Source: Herbaspirillum sp. (GTDB lineage: Bacteria; Pseudomonadota; Gammaproteobacteria; Burkholderiales; Burkholderiaceae_D). Taken from it: DNA of 64,000 nt. Each line of letters starts with the position of its first letter. The first letter of the stretch is position 1. The notes beneath the pieces were generated by a model that made no database searches, was not told where the DNA came from, and saw only the letters and a list, made by a program, of their open reading frames with translations. Of the stretch, positions 43,821 to 53,737 are shown one piece after another. Position numbers and translations under genes: made by a program. The stretch spans positions 1 to 64,000 of the forward strand of contig NZ_JAGIBI010000005.1 in the NCBI RefSeq assembly GCF_017744395.1, read 5' to 3'.

Positions 43821-43837
43821 CCGATATCACATATCGG
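43821..43837. promoter_or_regulatory. Perfect palindrome between the LysR and ydeP-like genes
   Basis: CCGATAT-CAC-ATATCGG has exact 7-base arms. It lies about 220 bases before the ydeP-like start codon and just past the LysR stop codon. The AT-rich palindrome with short centre fits a LysR-type site (T-N11-A class), so it may let the LysR protein control the stress group. Confidence 0.4.
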
Positions 43838-43875
43838 AAACTTCACCATAATCCATTCCCGCCCCCTGGCGCCAC

Positions 43876-44781
43876 TCAATGTCCATCGAGCAGCATCCTG
43901 GGAATCACGGCCTTGAACAATTCGAGCATGACCCGGATACGGGAAGGATGCGGCCGCTGGGGCAAGGCCAGCATGTGCAGCTCCAGCGGCGCCACCCGAT
44001 ATGCGGGCAGCACCCGCACCAGCGTGCCCTGGTTCAGCGCCTCGGCGCATGCGAATACAGGGGCGATGCCGATACCCATCCCTGCCGCGATCATTTCGAA
44101 CATGGGGCGCCAGTGGCTGCTCGTGATGGCCGTGCGGATCGGAACGACACGCGCCGTCCCGGCTTCATCCTCAAGCGGAAGATGCCCATCTTCCAATGCG
44201 CCGTTCACCCGCAAAAATGGCAATGCGCCCAGCGCATCCGGCGAATCAATCTCATCATGGGCAGCCAGGAAACCTGGCGCCGCCAGCAATGCTTGCTCGA
44301 CCGAACCAAGCGGATAGGCAATGACGGAAGCGTTGGCCAATGACCCAAGACGCAATGCGATATCCGCGCCCTCGGTCACCAGATCGGCGTTCCTGTCATT
44401 GAGGGCCAGATCCAGCGTCAAGGCGGGATATTCACGACAGGCATGCATCAACAGCCTCGGCATCAGCGTCTCCCCGATACAATGCGGGGCCGATATCCGT
44501 ACGCGTCCTTTGGGCTGGTGCCACTCCTTGGTGATCTCCGCCACGGCATGGTCGGCGTCGGCCAGCAGCTTGGTGCTGCGGTGGTAAAACGCTTCCCCTT
44601 CCCAGGTCCATTGGAACGACCGCGTGCTGCGCATCAAGAGGCGGCATCCGAGATGCTGCTCCAGCCGGTCGATGCGCTCGCTCACCGCCGCCTGTCCCAG
44701 CCTCAGATCGCGGGCCGCGGCGGAAATGCTTCCCCGCTCCACGACGCGCACATACACGCGCATAGCCTCAAGCAGGTTCAT
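43876..44781 (-). CDS. LysR-family transcriptional regulator
   Basis: This 301-residue LysR regulator has an N-terminal winged helix-turn-helix (MNLLEAMRVYVRVVERGSIS, then AARDLRLGQAAVSERIDRLEQHLGCRLL) and a C-terminal periplasmic-binding-like effector domain. The start at 44781 is the usual LysR position and avoids an 11-residue extension. It is upstream of and parallel to the ydeP-like gene and divergent from the MocR gene. The target is probably one of these. Confidence 0.88.
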   Translation of the reverse strand: MNLLEAMRVYVRVVERGSISAAARDLRLGQAAVSERIDRLEQHLGCRLLMRSTRSFQWTWEGEAFYHRSTKLLADADHAVAEITKEWHQPKGRVRISAPHCIGETLMPRLLMHACREYPALTLDLALNDRNADLVTEGADIALRLGSLANASVIAYPLGSVEQALLAAPGFLAAHDEIDSPDALGALPFLRVNGALEDGHLPLEDEAGTARVVPIRTAITSSHWRPMFEMIAAGMGIGIAPVFACAEALNQGTLVRVLPAYRVAPLELHMLALPQRPHPSRIRVMLELFKAVIPRMLLDGH

Positions 44782-45013
44782 AAAACCGCCCCGCGCCGCC
44801 CGATGGCGACGCATCCATATTTCTGGCTGGCTTCATCCGCCCTTTTTCGCGACATTTCACCGTAGCCCCATACCGAATTTCCATGGGTATCAGGATGCCT
44901 GCAGAGCGCCCGGGCGGTGGGGTACACACTTGAGCCGCATCAAGGAGTACAGTGGAGCCCTGGATGGCACATCTGTACCCTTCCTTTGCACACCCTCCAC
45001 TTCAAGGCATCCC

Positions 45014-46438
45014 ATGAAGCTCTACGAGAAGCTGGCCAAAGACATCGAACAGCAGATACTCAAGGGGGTATACCGCGACGGGGATCGCCTCCAGTCGGTG
45101 CGGGAGACCAGCAGGCAACGCCAGATCAGCGTCAAAACCGTAGTGCACGCCTACCTGCTGCTGGAAAGCCAGGGACTGATCGTGAGCCGGCCGCAATCGG
45201 GTTTCTTCGTCACCACGCGCAACCACGCCCAGGCTTGCGCCGCGGATGCGCTTGAGCGCCCGCGCCCCATTGCCATCTCTTCTTCGGTCGACGTCAGCCG
45301 CCTTGTGCTGTCCACGCTGCGCACGATCTCGTCGGGCGATGCGATCCCGCTGGGCTCCCCCTATCCCGATCCGGCCGGCTTTCCCGTGGACAAGATCAAC
45401 CGCTATGCCTTTGCCGCCGGCAAGGATGCATCGCAGCACGACCTCCGCAATGCGCTGCCGCCGGGACATCCACAACTCCTGCGGCAGATCGTCCGCAGGC
45501 ACCTCGACCAGGGGCTGGCGGTGGAGCCGACGGAAGCGATCGTCACGATCGGCGCGACCGAGGCGATCAACCTGTGCCTGCAAGCCGTGGCCAAACCCGG
45601 GGATGTGATCGCGGTGGAATCGCCGACCTTTTACGCCATGCTGCACGCCATCGAGCGCATGGGCATGAAAGCGGTCGAAGTCCCCACCCATCCGACCCTG
45701 GGCATCGACCTGGACATGCTGTCCCAGCTCACCCGCGAACTGCCCATTGCGGCTTGCATGGTGATGCCCAACTTCCAGAATCCGCTCGGCTACCGCATGC
45801 CGGACGAGCGCAAACGGGCGCTGGTGCGGCTGGCCAACGACCGCGACATCCCCATCATCGAAAACGCCGTCTACAACGAGCTCTACTACGGCGAGGCGCC
45901 GCCCAGCACGCTCAAGTCCTTCGACACCAAAGGCTTGGTGCTGTACTGCTCCTCGTTCTCCAAGACGCTGACCTCGGCCTACCGGATCGGCTGGACCCTG
46001 CCGGGGCGTTATCGCGACCAGGTCGAAAAGCTGAAATTCCTGAACACGCTGACTACCCCGTCCATCCCCCAACTGGCCATCGCCGAATACCTGGAGCGCG
46101 ACGGATACGACCACCAGCTCCGGCGGCTGCGCAAGACCTACGAGCAGAATGCCAGGCTGATGCGCCACACGGTCACCCGCTTCTTCCCCGAAGGAACCCG
46201 CGTCTCCAATCCCGAGGGCGGCTATGTGCTCTGGGTGGAACTTCCCGGGAAAATCGACGGCATGCAGCTCTATCAGCAGGCCCTTGAACACGGGATTACG
46301 ATCGGCCCCGGCTATATGTTCTCGGTTTCCAACCGCTTTCCCAATTTCATCCGGCTCAACTACAGCAGCGAGTGGACGCACGAAGTGGAACAGGCGGTGA
46401 TCACCATCGGCAAGATCGCCGCCAATGCCATGCGCTGA
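45014..46438 (+). CDS. MocR/GntR-type regulator with aminotransferase fold
   Basis: This 474-residue protein joins a GntR winged helix-turn-helix (residues 1-75; GDRLQSVRETSRQRQISVKTVVHAYLLLESQGLI) to a fold-type I aminotransferase domain. The PLP-binding Lys is in SSFSKTLTSAYRIGW, and NPLGYRMP is the family NP motif. MocR proteins use PLP or aminated ligands to control genes of vitamin B6, GABA, taurine or amino acid metabolism, usually next door. No obvious target enzyme is adjacent, so the target is unclear. GTACA half-sites at 44922-44978 lie in its promoter region. Confidence 0.9.
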   Translation: MKLYEKLAKDIEQQILKGVYRDGDRLQSVRETSRQRQISVKTVVHAYLLLESQGLIVSRPQSGFFVTTRNHAQACAADALERPRPIAISSSVDVSRLVLSTLRTISSGDAIPLGSPYPDPAGFPVDKINRYAFAAGKDASQHDLRNALPPGHPQLLRQIVRRHLDQGLAVEPTEAIVTIGATEAINLCLQAVAKPGDVIAVESPTFYAMLHAIERMGMKAVEVPTHPTLGIDLDMLSQLTRELPIAACMVMPNFQNPLGYRMPDERKRALVRLANDRDIPIIENAVYNELYYGEAPPSTLKSFDTKGLVLYCSSFSKTLTSAYRIGWTLPGRYRDQVEKLKFLNTLTTPSIPQLAIAEYLERDGYDHQLRRLRKTYEQNARLMRHTVTRFFPEGTRVSNPEGGYVLWVELPGKIDGMQLYQQALEHGITIGPGYMFSVSNRFPNFIRLNYSSEWTHEVEQAVITIGKIAANAMR

Positions 46439-46579
46439 GTTCGGCAAGGGTGAGGTGCAAAATGAAGCGCTAGCTGTTTGGGAAATTGGATGCCCGCTTC
46501 TGGCTAAAAAGTAGACATTCACAGTACTGAGACATGCCGCACCCGACAAGCCTGCAACGCGCCAAGCGAACTGATCTGA

Positions 46580-48022
46580 TTAGATCAGGCCGAGCGTCAG
46601 GCCTTTCAGGGTAGCCGCCGCACGCGTAGAACATCCCAGCTTGCGAAAGATGCTCTCCACATGCGTGCGTACGGTGGACGGGCTGATCTGCATCACGCGC
46701 GCCGCCTCTTTGTTGCTCTCTCCCAGACTGATGCGGCGCAGGACCTCGACCTCGCGCTCCGACAGCAGGCCCTTGCGCGCAGGCGCTATGCCTCCCTCGC
46801 CCTCGCCGCCGGCGGCCGCGATCACGAAACTGGCTGCAGCCGCATCGAAGCGGCCTGCCTGGCCTTCTTCTTCCAGCAATTGCGCCGCCTGCTGTGGCGG
46901 CAGCGCCGTGCGCCAGGGGCGCGGTGCGCACAGCGCCGCGTAGGCGCCGGCCGCGGCCAGCAGGCGCTGCGGCATGTCCAGCGCTTCGCGTTCAAGGCTG
47001 CGGAAATAACCGCTGCCGTCCAGCCGTTCATACATGTGCGAAGCCAGCGCGGCCTCCTCGCGCAGTTCCGGCACCAGCGCGCCGGCGCGCGCGGTCCAGT
47101 AGGGCGCCAGGCGAATCTTTTCCCAGTCGGCGCTGCCAGGCTTGCCCGCTCGCTCCCATATCGTGTTGGCTACCGAGGCGCGTCCCACTCCGTGCACCAG
47201 CGCGGCGCGTGCCAGCCTTTTCTGCTGCTCCGGCGGCAGCCCGGCCAGCGCCGCCGCGCGCCCGGCCAATTCGGCCACGCGGCGCGAATAGCCGGCCAGC
47301 CAGGGTAACTTCAGTTCAACCAGGTCAGCGACGATGGACAGCGCTACTTGGTGTCCCGGCAAGGCGCCGTCTTCATCGGGCCCTTCCAGCGCCGCCAGCA
47401 AGGCGTCGGCGTGTTCTGCCGCCAGCGCTGCTAGCACGGCCGGATACTTGGCGCCACCCCAGGCCTGGATCATTCGCATTGCTGTCTGCGCGTCATGCGT
47501 GCGCGCCAGGATCTCCAGATCACCGGCCAGGCTGGTGTAATAGACCACCGCCGGGATAGCCGGTGCGCGCAACTGCTGCGGCGCGCCGCCGCCGTCGTAA
47601 TGTTCCCACACGTGGCGCAGGCCGGCCTCGACCCCGGCGGGCAATCCCAGCATGCCGGCGAGGTCGCCCGCCACCTCGCAATGGATGCGCGCCAGCGGCT
47701 CGACATTGGCGAAGGTGAGCGGATGCCCGGCCGGCAACGCGTGCCGGAGCATGGCGTCGCGCCCCGCGACGTCATCGCCCAGCAGGACTGCGAAGCCGGC
47801 GGCGTTGGCAGTGCAGCCCGACCAGCGCAGCAACGCCACCAGGCGCGCATGCGTGGCGACCTCATCGCCAGCCCCGTCCAACAGGGCCAGCCGGCCCGCC
47901 AGACGCGCCGAACGCGTCGATTGGTCGGTTGGCTGGCCCATGCTGAGGTCACCGGCCATCGCCAGCAAGCGCACGGCGGCATGGGCGGAGACGGTGGTGG
48001 AAAGGATGTTGTCGGATGGCAT
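46580..48022 (-). CDS. HD-domain/LuxR hybrid transcriptional regulator
   Basis: This 480-residue protein ends in a LuxR-type helix-turn-helix (about 418-480; LSEREVEVLRRISLGESNKEAARVMQISPSTVRTHVESIFRKLG). The N-terminal part carries HD-GYP-like elements. These include WEHYDGGGAP at 139-148, a degenerate HD box LVHGVGRASV (275-284, with Gly in place of Asp) and HMYERLDGSGYF (329-340). Loss of the metal-binding Asp suggests ligand sensing rather than cyclic-di-GMP hydrolysis. It is divergent from a secreted hydrolase gene, its most likely target. Confidence 0.82.
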   Translation of the reverse strand: MPSDNILSTTVSAHAAVRLLAMAGDLSMGQPTDQSTRSARLAGRLALLDGAGDEVATHARLVALLRWSGCTANAAGFAVLLGDDVAGRDAMLRHALPAGHPLTFANVEPLARIHCEVAGDLAGMLGLPAGVEAGLRHVWEHYDGGGAPQQLRAPAIPAVVYYTSLAGDLEILARTHDAQTAMRMIQAWGGAKYPAVLAALAAEHADALLAALEGPDEDGALPGHQVALSIVADLVELKLPWLAGYSRRVAELAGRAAALAGLPPEQQKRLARAALVHGVGRASVANTIWERAGKPGSADWEKIRLAPYWTARAGALVPELREEAALASHMYERLDGSGYFRSLEREALDMPQRLLAAAGAYAALCAPRPWRTALPPQQAAQLLEEEGQAGRFDAAAASFVIAAAGGEGEGGIAPARKGLLSEREVEVLRRISLGESNKEAARVMQISPSTVRTHVESIFRKLGCSTRAAATLKGLTLGLI

Positions 48023-48176
48023 GCCGGCACTCTAGCGGCAATGGCTGAAGTGGGCAAGGCGATGAAAACAGCGGGGTCGGTCAATTGACCGATACCGGCG
48101 CGCGCGGGACTTTTCTAGACTTGCCTCACCGATTCAGTACTACCCCCAAACCACCATCCCTATCAAGGAGAATGTC

Positions 48177-48953
48177 ATGAAAGCAATGCTCAACCTGAAG
48201 ACCGGCCTCACCCTCCTCGCGGCAGCAGCCGCCTTTTCCGGCGCCAATGCCATGGCCGCCGGCCCCGACGAGCAGCCCTCGGTCGTGATCGTGCACGGCG
48301 CCTTCGCCGACGGCTCCGACTGGGCCAAGGTGATCCCGCTGCTGCAAGCCAAGGGCATCAAGGTCACCGCGGTGCAGAACCCCCTGACCTCGCTGGCCGA
48401 CGACGTCGCCGCCGCCAAGCGCGCCATCGACAACCAACCCGGCAAGGTGGTGCTGGTAGGCCATTCCTGGGGCGGCACCGTGATCACCGAAGCCGGCGAC
48501 AACGACAAGGTCGCCAGCCTGGTCTACGTGGCGGCCTTCGCTCCGGATGCAGGCCAAGCCACTGGTGACTTGGGCAAGGACCTGCCGGTACCCCCGGGCA
48601 TCGCCAAGCTGGCGGTGGATAAGGCCGGCTTCGCCAGCCTGCCGGCCGCCGCCGTGGCCGCCGATTTCGCCCAGGATGTGCCGGCCAAGCAAGCCGCCGT
48701 GATGGCTGCGACCCAAGGCCCGATCGCTGTCAAGGCCTTCGGCGAGAAGGTCGGCACCGCCGCCTGGAAGACCCGCCCGAGCTGGTACATCGTCAGCAAG
48801 AACGACCGCATGATCCAGCCGGACCTGGAACGCACCTTCGCCAAGCAGATCAATGCCAAGACCATCGAACTGCCGACCAGCCACGTGCCGCAGCAGTCGC
48901 GCCCGGCCGATGTGGCCAAGGTGATCCTGGATGCGGTGGCCGCCAGCAAGTAA
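48177..48953 (+). CDS. Exported alpha/beta hydrolase
   Basis: This 258-residue protein has a signal peptide (MKAMLNLKTGLTLLAAAAAF, cleavage near AMA before AGPDEQ) and an alpha/beta-hydrolase core. The oxyanion motif is VHGAFADGSDW, the nucleophile Ser is in GHSWGG, the acid is near SKNDRM and the His is in TSHVPQQSRP. It resembles small esterases that act in the periplasm; the substrate is unknown. AAGGAG before the ATG is a strong ribosome site. It is divergent from the HD/LuxR regulator. Confidence 0.85.
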   Translation: MKAMLNLKTGLTLLAAAAAFSGANAMAAGPDEQPSVVIVHGAFADGSDWAKVIPLLQAKGIKVTAVQNPLTSLADDVAAAKRAIDNQPGKVVLVGHSWGGTVITEAGDNDKVASLVYVAAFAPDAGQATGDLGKDLPVPPGIAKLAVDKAGFASLPAAAVAADFAQDVPAKQAAVMAATQGPIAVKAFGEKVGTAAWKTRPSWYIVSKNDRMIQPDLERTFAKQINAKTIELPTSHVPQQSRPADVAKVILDAVAASK

Positions 48954-48970
48954 GCCACGCTCCGCACGTT

Positions 48971-49004
48971 AAATCCCCGTCCCGCATCTGCGGACGGCGG
49001 ATTT
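48971..49004. terminator. Terminator between hydrolase and SDR genes
   Basis: AAATCC-CCGTCC pairs with GGACGG-C-GGATTT with one bulge, around the loop CGCATCTGC. T and A runs flank it, so it can end both convergent transcripts. Confidence 0.65.
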
Positions 49005-49061
49005 TCGTATTGGTATCGCCGGCTCGCTGTGAGAACGGGTGCAATGGCGGCGTGCCGGGCC

Positions 49062-49853
49062 TCAAAAGGCGCTCTTGACGACGCCGCCATCCACGCGAAG
49101 CGCCGCGCCGGTGGTCGCCGATGCCAGTGGGCTTGCCACGTAGGCGACCAGCGAGGCAACTTCCTGCGGCGTTCCGAAGCGCTGGATCAGCGAGGTTGGG
49201 CGAACGTGCTGGAAGAACTCGGCTTCGACCTGCTCGAAACTCTTGCCAGCATTCTTTGCCATGTCATCGACGAATTCGCCGACGCCGCGCGACTTGGTCG
49301 GCCCGGGCAGAATGCTGTTGACCGTAATGCCGGTGCCGGCCACCGTTTCCGCCAGCCCGCGCGACACCGCCAGCTGGGCGGTCTTGGTCATGCCGTAGTG
49401 AACCATCTCGGTGGGGATTTGCACTGCGCTTTCGCTTGAGATGAAGATGATGCGGCCCCAGTTGGCTCGCTTCATTGCCGGCAACACCAGGCGCGCGAGA
49501 CGCACTCCGCTCAGGACGTTGACGTCGAAGAAGCGCAGCCAGTCCTCATCAGGAATATCTTCAAAGGCCTTGGGCTCGAAGATGCCGAGGTTGTTGACCA
49601 GGATGCTGATGCCAGGATGGCGCCGCACCACCTCGCCGGCCGCCTCGGCCTGGCTGAGATCAGCGGCAAAACCCAGGACCTTGCCATGGGTGTCGGCGCG
49701 GATACGCTCGACCGCCTCATCCACGCCTGCCTGCGTCCTGCCGTTGACGATCACCTGCGCCCCCTCGCGGGCCAGCGTATGCGCGATCGCGTAACCGATA
49801 CCTGCCGTGCTGCCGCTCACGAGGGCGAGCTTGCCCTCCAGTTGCAAATCCAT
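49062..49853 (-). CDS. Short-chain dehydrogenase/reductase
   Basis: This 263-residue classical SDR has cofactor motif VSGSTAGIG, NNLG, the catalytic Ser in FISSESAVQ and YxxxK in HYGMTKTAQL. The C terminus keeps the typical GAALRVDGGVVKS. Similar proteins are annotated as 3-oxoacyl-ACP reductase-like enzymes of unknown substrate. The start at 49853 follows GGAGAAGCGAC. It stands alone. Confidence 0.88.
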   Translation of the reverse strand: MDLQLEGKLALVSGSTAGIGYAIAHTLAREGAQVIVNGRTQAGVDEAVERIRADTHGKVLGFAADLSQAEAAGEVVRRHPGISILVNNLGIFEPKAFEDIPDEDWLRFFDVNVLSGVRLARLVLPAMKRANWGRIIFISSESAVQIPTEMVHYGMTKTAQLAVSRGLAETVAGTGITVNSILPGPTKSRGVGEFVDDMAKNAGKSFEQVEAEFFQHVRPTSLIQRFGTPQEVASLVAYVASPLASATTGAALRVDGGVVKSAF

Positions 49854-50129
49854 GTCGCTTCTCCTTGGTTGACTACGGAAAATGCTGCCAGGATCAGGCG
49901 TCTTCTGGTGCTTGCCATCTCGGCCGCCGCACCACTCTAGCAGGAAGTTGCCGACGTCGACCCAGGATCGCCCACGCGTCATTGACTAATTGACAACGCG
50001 CTGATGTTTTCATTTTCATACCCGGACGGTATGCCGCAGGAAAATCGCCGAACGCCCGCACAGGCCGCACGGTTTATGTCAGTATCCGCAGGCGGGTCCA
50101 TCCGGTCTGGCCAACATATGGGGGTTCAA

Positions 50130-51047
50130 ATGCGAAAGATTTTTGCTCTATTGCTCTTTGTTGTTTCCCTGCTGCCTGTCGCGTCATACGCCGCGACGAA
50201 AGCCTTCACCTTTCCGGCCGGTTTCAAGAACCAGAAGATTGCCGTCAACGGCACCCGCTTGTACGTGCGGGTCGGCGGCCAGGGTCCGGCGGTGGTCCTG
50301 CTGCATGGCTTTGGCGAGACCGGCGACATGTGGGCGCCGCTTGCCGCCAAGCTGGCGGCCACGCACACCGTCATCGTGCCCGACCTGCGCGGCATGGGAC
50401 TGTCTGATCACCCGGACGGCGGCTTCGACAAGAAAAACCAGGCGGCGGATATTGCCGGCGTGCTCGATACGCTCAAGGTCGGCAAGGTCGATGTGGTCGC
50501 GCACGATATTGGCAACATGGTGGCCTATGCCTTCGCCGCGGGCCAGCCTGAGCGGGTGACCAAGCTGGTGCTGATGGATGCGCCGGTACCCGGCGTGGGC
50601 CCCTGGGATGAGATCCTGAAGAGTCCGTTGCTCTGGCATTTCCGCTTTGGCGGCCCCGACATGGAACGGCTGGTGAAAGGCCGTGAACGCATCTATCTCG
50701 ACCGTTTCTGGAACGAATTCTCGGCCGACCCGAAGCGCTTCGACGAAGCTTCGCGCCAGCATTACACCAAGTTCTATGCGTTGCCCGGCGCGATGCATTC
50801 CGGCTTCGAACAATTCCATGCCTTCGATCAGGATGCCGTCGACAATAAGGCTTATCTGGCGAAAGGACCATTGCCAATGCCGGTACTTGCCGTGGGTGGC
50901 GAAAAGTCGTTCGGCACCACCATGGAAACCGTGGCCCGCGCCGCGGCGAACAATGTCCAGGGAGCCGTGGTTCCGAATTCGGGTCATTGGCTGATGGAGG
51001 AGCAGCCGGAGGCAACCATTTCGGCGATCACGAACTTCCTTCAATGA
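50130..51047 (+). CDS. Exported epoxide-hydrolase-like alpha/beta hydrolase
   Basis: This 305-residue protein has a signal peptide ending near ASYA before ATKAFTF. The nucleophile elbow AHDIGNMVAY has Asp rather than Ser, as in epoxide hydrolases and haloalkane dehalogenases. The oxyanion segment is LLHGFGETGDMW and the final His is in NSGHWLMEEQP. It likely opens epoxides or removes halogens in the periplasm. GGGG five bases before 50130 supports MRKIF as the start; MGVQ (50118) is an alternative. Confidence 0.85.
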   Translation: MRKIFALLLFVVSLLPVASYAATKAFTFPAGFKNQKIAVNGTRLYVRVGGQGPAVVLLHGFGETGDMWAPLAAKLAATHTVIVPDLRGMGLSDHPDGGFDKKNQAADIAGVLDTLKVGKVDVVAHDIGNMVAYAFAAGQPERVTKLVLMDAPVPGVGPWDEILKSPLLWHFRFGGPDMERLVKGRERIYLDRFWNEFSADPKRFDEASRQHYTKFYALPGAMHSGFEQFHAFDQDAVDNKAYLAKGPLPMPVLAVGGEKSFGTTMETVARAAANNVQGAVVPNSGHWLMEEQPEATISAITNFLQ

Positions 51048-51157
51048 AATAGCTGGCCACTTGACCGGGACAGGTGGCGCTTCGCATCTTGAATTACGCG
51101 ATGACTGCCCCGCCGCCCAAAGTCAACCACCGCTTTTATACCTAGACAGGAAATTTC

Positions 51158-51742
51158 ATGCGTAACGCCGGCAGCTTCCGCGATTACCTGCGGCCACTTC
51201 TTTCGTGCCTGGTCGCTTCGCTTTTTCTCTTCAGCGCAAATACCAACGCGCAATCAACGGATGCCAGGAAAGTAAGTTCCAAACGATCTTACCAACAAGC
51301 CTTTTGCGATAAATTCGAAATGGCCCAGGATACGGTTGACGTTGAAACCTTGATGGAAGACATGGCGGCCTCGCCTTATCCGGAAAGCTTCAATGAATTC
51401 TGGACGACGCCGGCATGCCATGCGCCAATGAAGAACGACACGGAGGTCCCGATCATCTTCAATACCGCCTCGGATCCGGTCCGTTCCGAGAACTTTCCCG
51501 GCACGGTACACGACTACTTCATTGAGGACCGGAAAGACCGGAAAACCTGGCTGCAAGCCATCAATACAACGACCAGCGATGGCTATACCTTCCTCGACTA
51601 TCTCCAGTACAACATTGAAAGAGGCCATTACTCGCTTAAGCGCACACAAGAAGCTGCCGGCAAAATCATTGCCTATGTCTGCCGGCATGGCGGCGTGTAT
51701 GCGAAATATAAGAACACTGTGAAATGTTCCGCACAGCCTTAG
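51158..51742 (+). CDS. Exported cysteine-containing protein of unknown function
   Basis: This 194-residue protein has a signal peptide (cleavage near NTNA, about residue 31) and four Cys in the mature part (C50, C87, C175, C190) that could form two disulfides. The stretch DGYTFLDYLQYNIERGHYS followed by YVCRHGGVYAK resembles the end of an ankyrin repeat. The local base composition is more AT-rich than its neighbours, which hints at later acquisition. I recognise no family with confidence. It ends at a strong terminator. Confidence 0.7.
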   Translation: MRNAGSFRDYLRPLLSCLVASLFLFSANTNAQSTDARKVSSKRSYQQAFCDKFEMAQDTVDVETLMEDMAASPYPESFNEFWTTPACHAPMKNDTEVPIIFNTASDPVRSENFPGTVHDYFIEDRKDRKTWLQAINTTTSDGYTFLDYLQYNIERGHYSLKRTQEAAGKIIAYVCRHGGVYAKYKNTVKCSAQP

Positions 51743-51778
51743 GAAATTGGGGAATGCCGGTTTATTCCCGATAAAAAC

Positions 51779-51806
51779 AAGAACGCCCGCAAATGCGGGC
51801 GTTCTC
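51779..51806. terminator. Bidirectional terminator before kup
   Basis: GAACGCCCGC and GCGGGCGTTC are exact arms around AAAT, with A-rich and T-rich flanks, between convergent genes. Confidence 0.85.
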
Positions 51807-51835
51807 TATTCAGGCACGTCTCGGCCAGGCGACGA

Positions 51836-53737
51836 TCAGATCTCCACCTTGGTCCCCAGCTCCACCACCCGGTTGGCCGGGATGTTGAAGAAGTCCGAAG
51901 GCTTGGCGCCGTTCTGGTACATCCAGGCGAACAGCCGCTCGCGCCACAGCGACATGCCCAGCAGCTTGCTCGGCACCACCGTGTCGCGCGCCAGGAAGAA
52001 GGAGGTGTCCATCAGGTCGAAATGGTGGCCGAACTGCTGCTCGGTCAGCGCCATCACCTTGTTGACTTCCGGCGTTTCCTTGAAGCCGAAGGAAGCGCGC
52101 AGCAGGTAGACATTGCCGCCCAGGTCCTTGATGGTCAGGCGTTCGCTGTCGGCCACGTAGGGCACGTCCCAGATACTGATCTTCAGGAAGAACACGCGCT
52201 CGTGCAGGATGCGGTTGTGCTTGAGGTTGTGCAGCAGCGCCACCGGCACGGTATTGATGTTGCCGGTCATGAACACGGCGGTGCCGCCCACGCGGTGCGG
52301 CGGGTGCGCCAGCAGGCCTTCGACGAAAGGCTCGATGGGGATGCCGTCGTCCTTGATGCGCGTGCGCAGCAGCATGCGGCCGGAGTACCACGTCATCAGC
52401 AGGAAGAACGCCGCGCCGCCGATGACCAGCGGGAACCAGCCGCCTTCGGTGAGCTTCAACAGGTTGGCGGCGAAGAAGGCGACGTCCACCACCATGAAGC
52501 AGCCGATGGCCACCACCACCGCCGGCAGCCGCCATTTCCAGATATGCAGCATCACCACGCCCAGCAGCATGGTGGTGATGACCATCGTGGTGGTCACGGC
52601 CACGCCGTAGGCGGCGGCCAGGTTGTCGGATTTCTTGAAGGCCAGCACCACCGCCACCACCAGCACCAGCAGCATCCAGTTGATCAGCGGGATGTAGATC
52701 TGGCCCTGCTCGTCCTCGGAAGTGTGCAGGATGCGCATGCGCGGCACGAAGCCCAGCAGGATGGCCTGGCTGGTCAGCGAGAAGGCGCCCGAGATCACCG
52801 CCTGCGAGGCGATCACCGTGGCGCAGGTCGACAACAGCACCATGGGCAGCACCAGCGCGTCGGGCACCATCAGGTAGAACGGGTTCTGGATCGCCGAGGG
52901 GTTGGCGATCAGGTTGGCGCCCTGGCCGAAGTAATTGAGCAGCAGCGAGGGCATCACCGTGAAGATCCAGGCGAAGCGGATCGGCTTCATGCCGAAGTGG
53001 CCCATGTCGGCATACAGCGCCTCGGCGCCGGTCAGGACCAGCACCACCGAACCCAGCACGACGAACGCCTGCAGCGCATGGTCGGCCATGAAGCGCACGG
53101 CGTAGTAGGGATTGATCGCCACCAGCACTTCCGGCGCCTTGGCGATGTTGTACAGGCCCAGCACCGCCAGCGACAGGAACCAGATGAACATCACCGGCCC
53201 GAAGAAACGCCCCACCACGCTGGTGCCGTGGCGCTGGATCAGGAACAGCACCACCACGATGATGATCGTCAGCGGGATCACCACGTGGGCGGTTTGCGGC
53301 GCGGCGATTTCCAGCCCTTCCACCGCCGACATCACCGAGATGGCCGGCGTGATCACCACGTCGCCGTAGAACATACAGGCGCCGAACACGCCCAGCATCA
53401 TCAGCAGCTTGGCGCGCGGCGTGCCTGAGGCGGCCGAGCGCAGCGACAGCGCCATCAGCGCCAGCACGCCGCCTTCGCCGTTGTTGTCGGCGCGCAGCAC
53501 GAACAGCACGTACTTGATGGTCACCACGATGGTGATGGCCCAGAACAGCATGGAGATGATCCCCAGCACCGCGCCGTGGGAGAAGGCGATGCCGTGGTCG
53601 GGACTGAAGCACTCCTTGAGCGCGTACAGCGGGCTGGTGCCGATATCGCCGAACACCACGCCAAGCGCCGCCAGGGTGATCAGGTGCAGCTTCTGCGACC
53701 GAAAGGAAAGATTTGGATTGGTTTGAGATGAACTCAT
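51836..53737 (-). CDS. kup: Low-affinity potassium transporter Kup
   Basis: This 633-residue K+/H+ symporter has about twelve membrane helices. It begins with the family block [22 protein letters not shown] ([12 protein letters not shown] seen here), then [13 protein letters not shown] and [19 protein letters not shown]. The cytosolic C-terminal domain (from about residue 460) ends LGTKVEI. It imports K+ across the inner membrane. It stands alone, with a long untranslated region on its 5' side. Confidence 0.96.
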   Translation of the reverse strand: MSSSQTNPNLSFRSQKLHLITLAALGVVFGDIGTSPLYALKECFSPDHGIAFSHGAVLGIISMLFWAITIVVTIKYVLFVLRADNNGEGGVLALMALSLRSAASGTPRAKLLMMLGVFGACMFYGDVVITPAISVMSAVEGLEIAAPQTAHVVIPLTIIIVVVLFLIQRHGTSVVGRFFGPVMFIWFLSLAVLGLYNIAKAPEVLVAINPYYAVRFMADHALQAFVVLGSVVLVLTGAEALYADMGHFGMKPIRFAWIFTVMPSLLLNYFGQGANLIANPSAIQNPFYLMVPDALVLPMVLLSTCATVIASQAVISGAFSLTSQAILLGFVPRMRILHTSEDEQGQIYIPLINWMLLVLVVAVVLAFKKSDNLAAAYGVAVTTTMVITTMLLGVVMLHIWKWRLPAVVVAIGCFMVVDVAFFAANLLKLTEGGWFPLVIGGAAFFLLMTWYSGRMLLRTRIKDDGIPIEPFVEGLLAHPPHRVGGTAVFMTGNINTVPVALLHNLKHNRILHERVFFLKISIWDVPYVADSERLTIKDLGGNVYLLRASFGFKETPEVNKVMALTEQQFGHHFDLMDTSFFLARDTVVPSKLLGMSLWRERLFAWMYQNGAKPSDFFNIPANRVVELGTKVEI

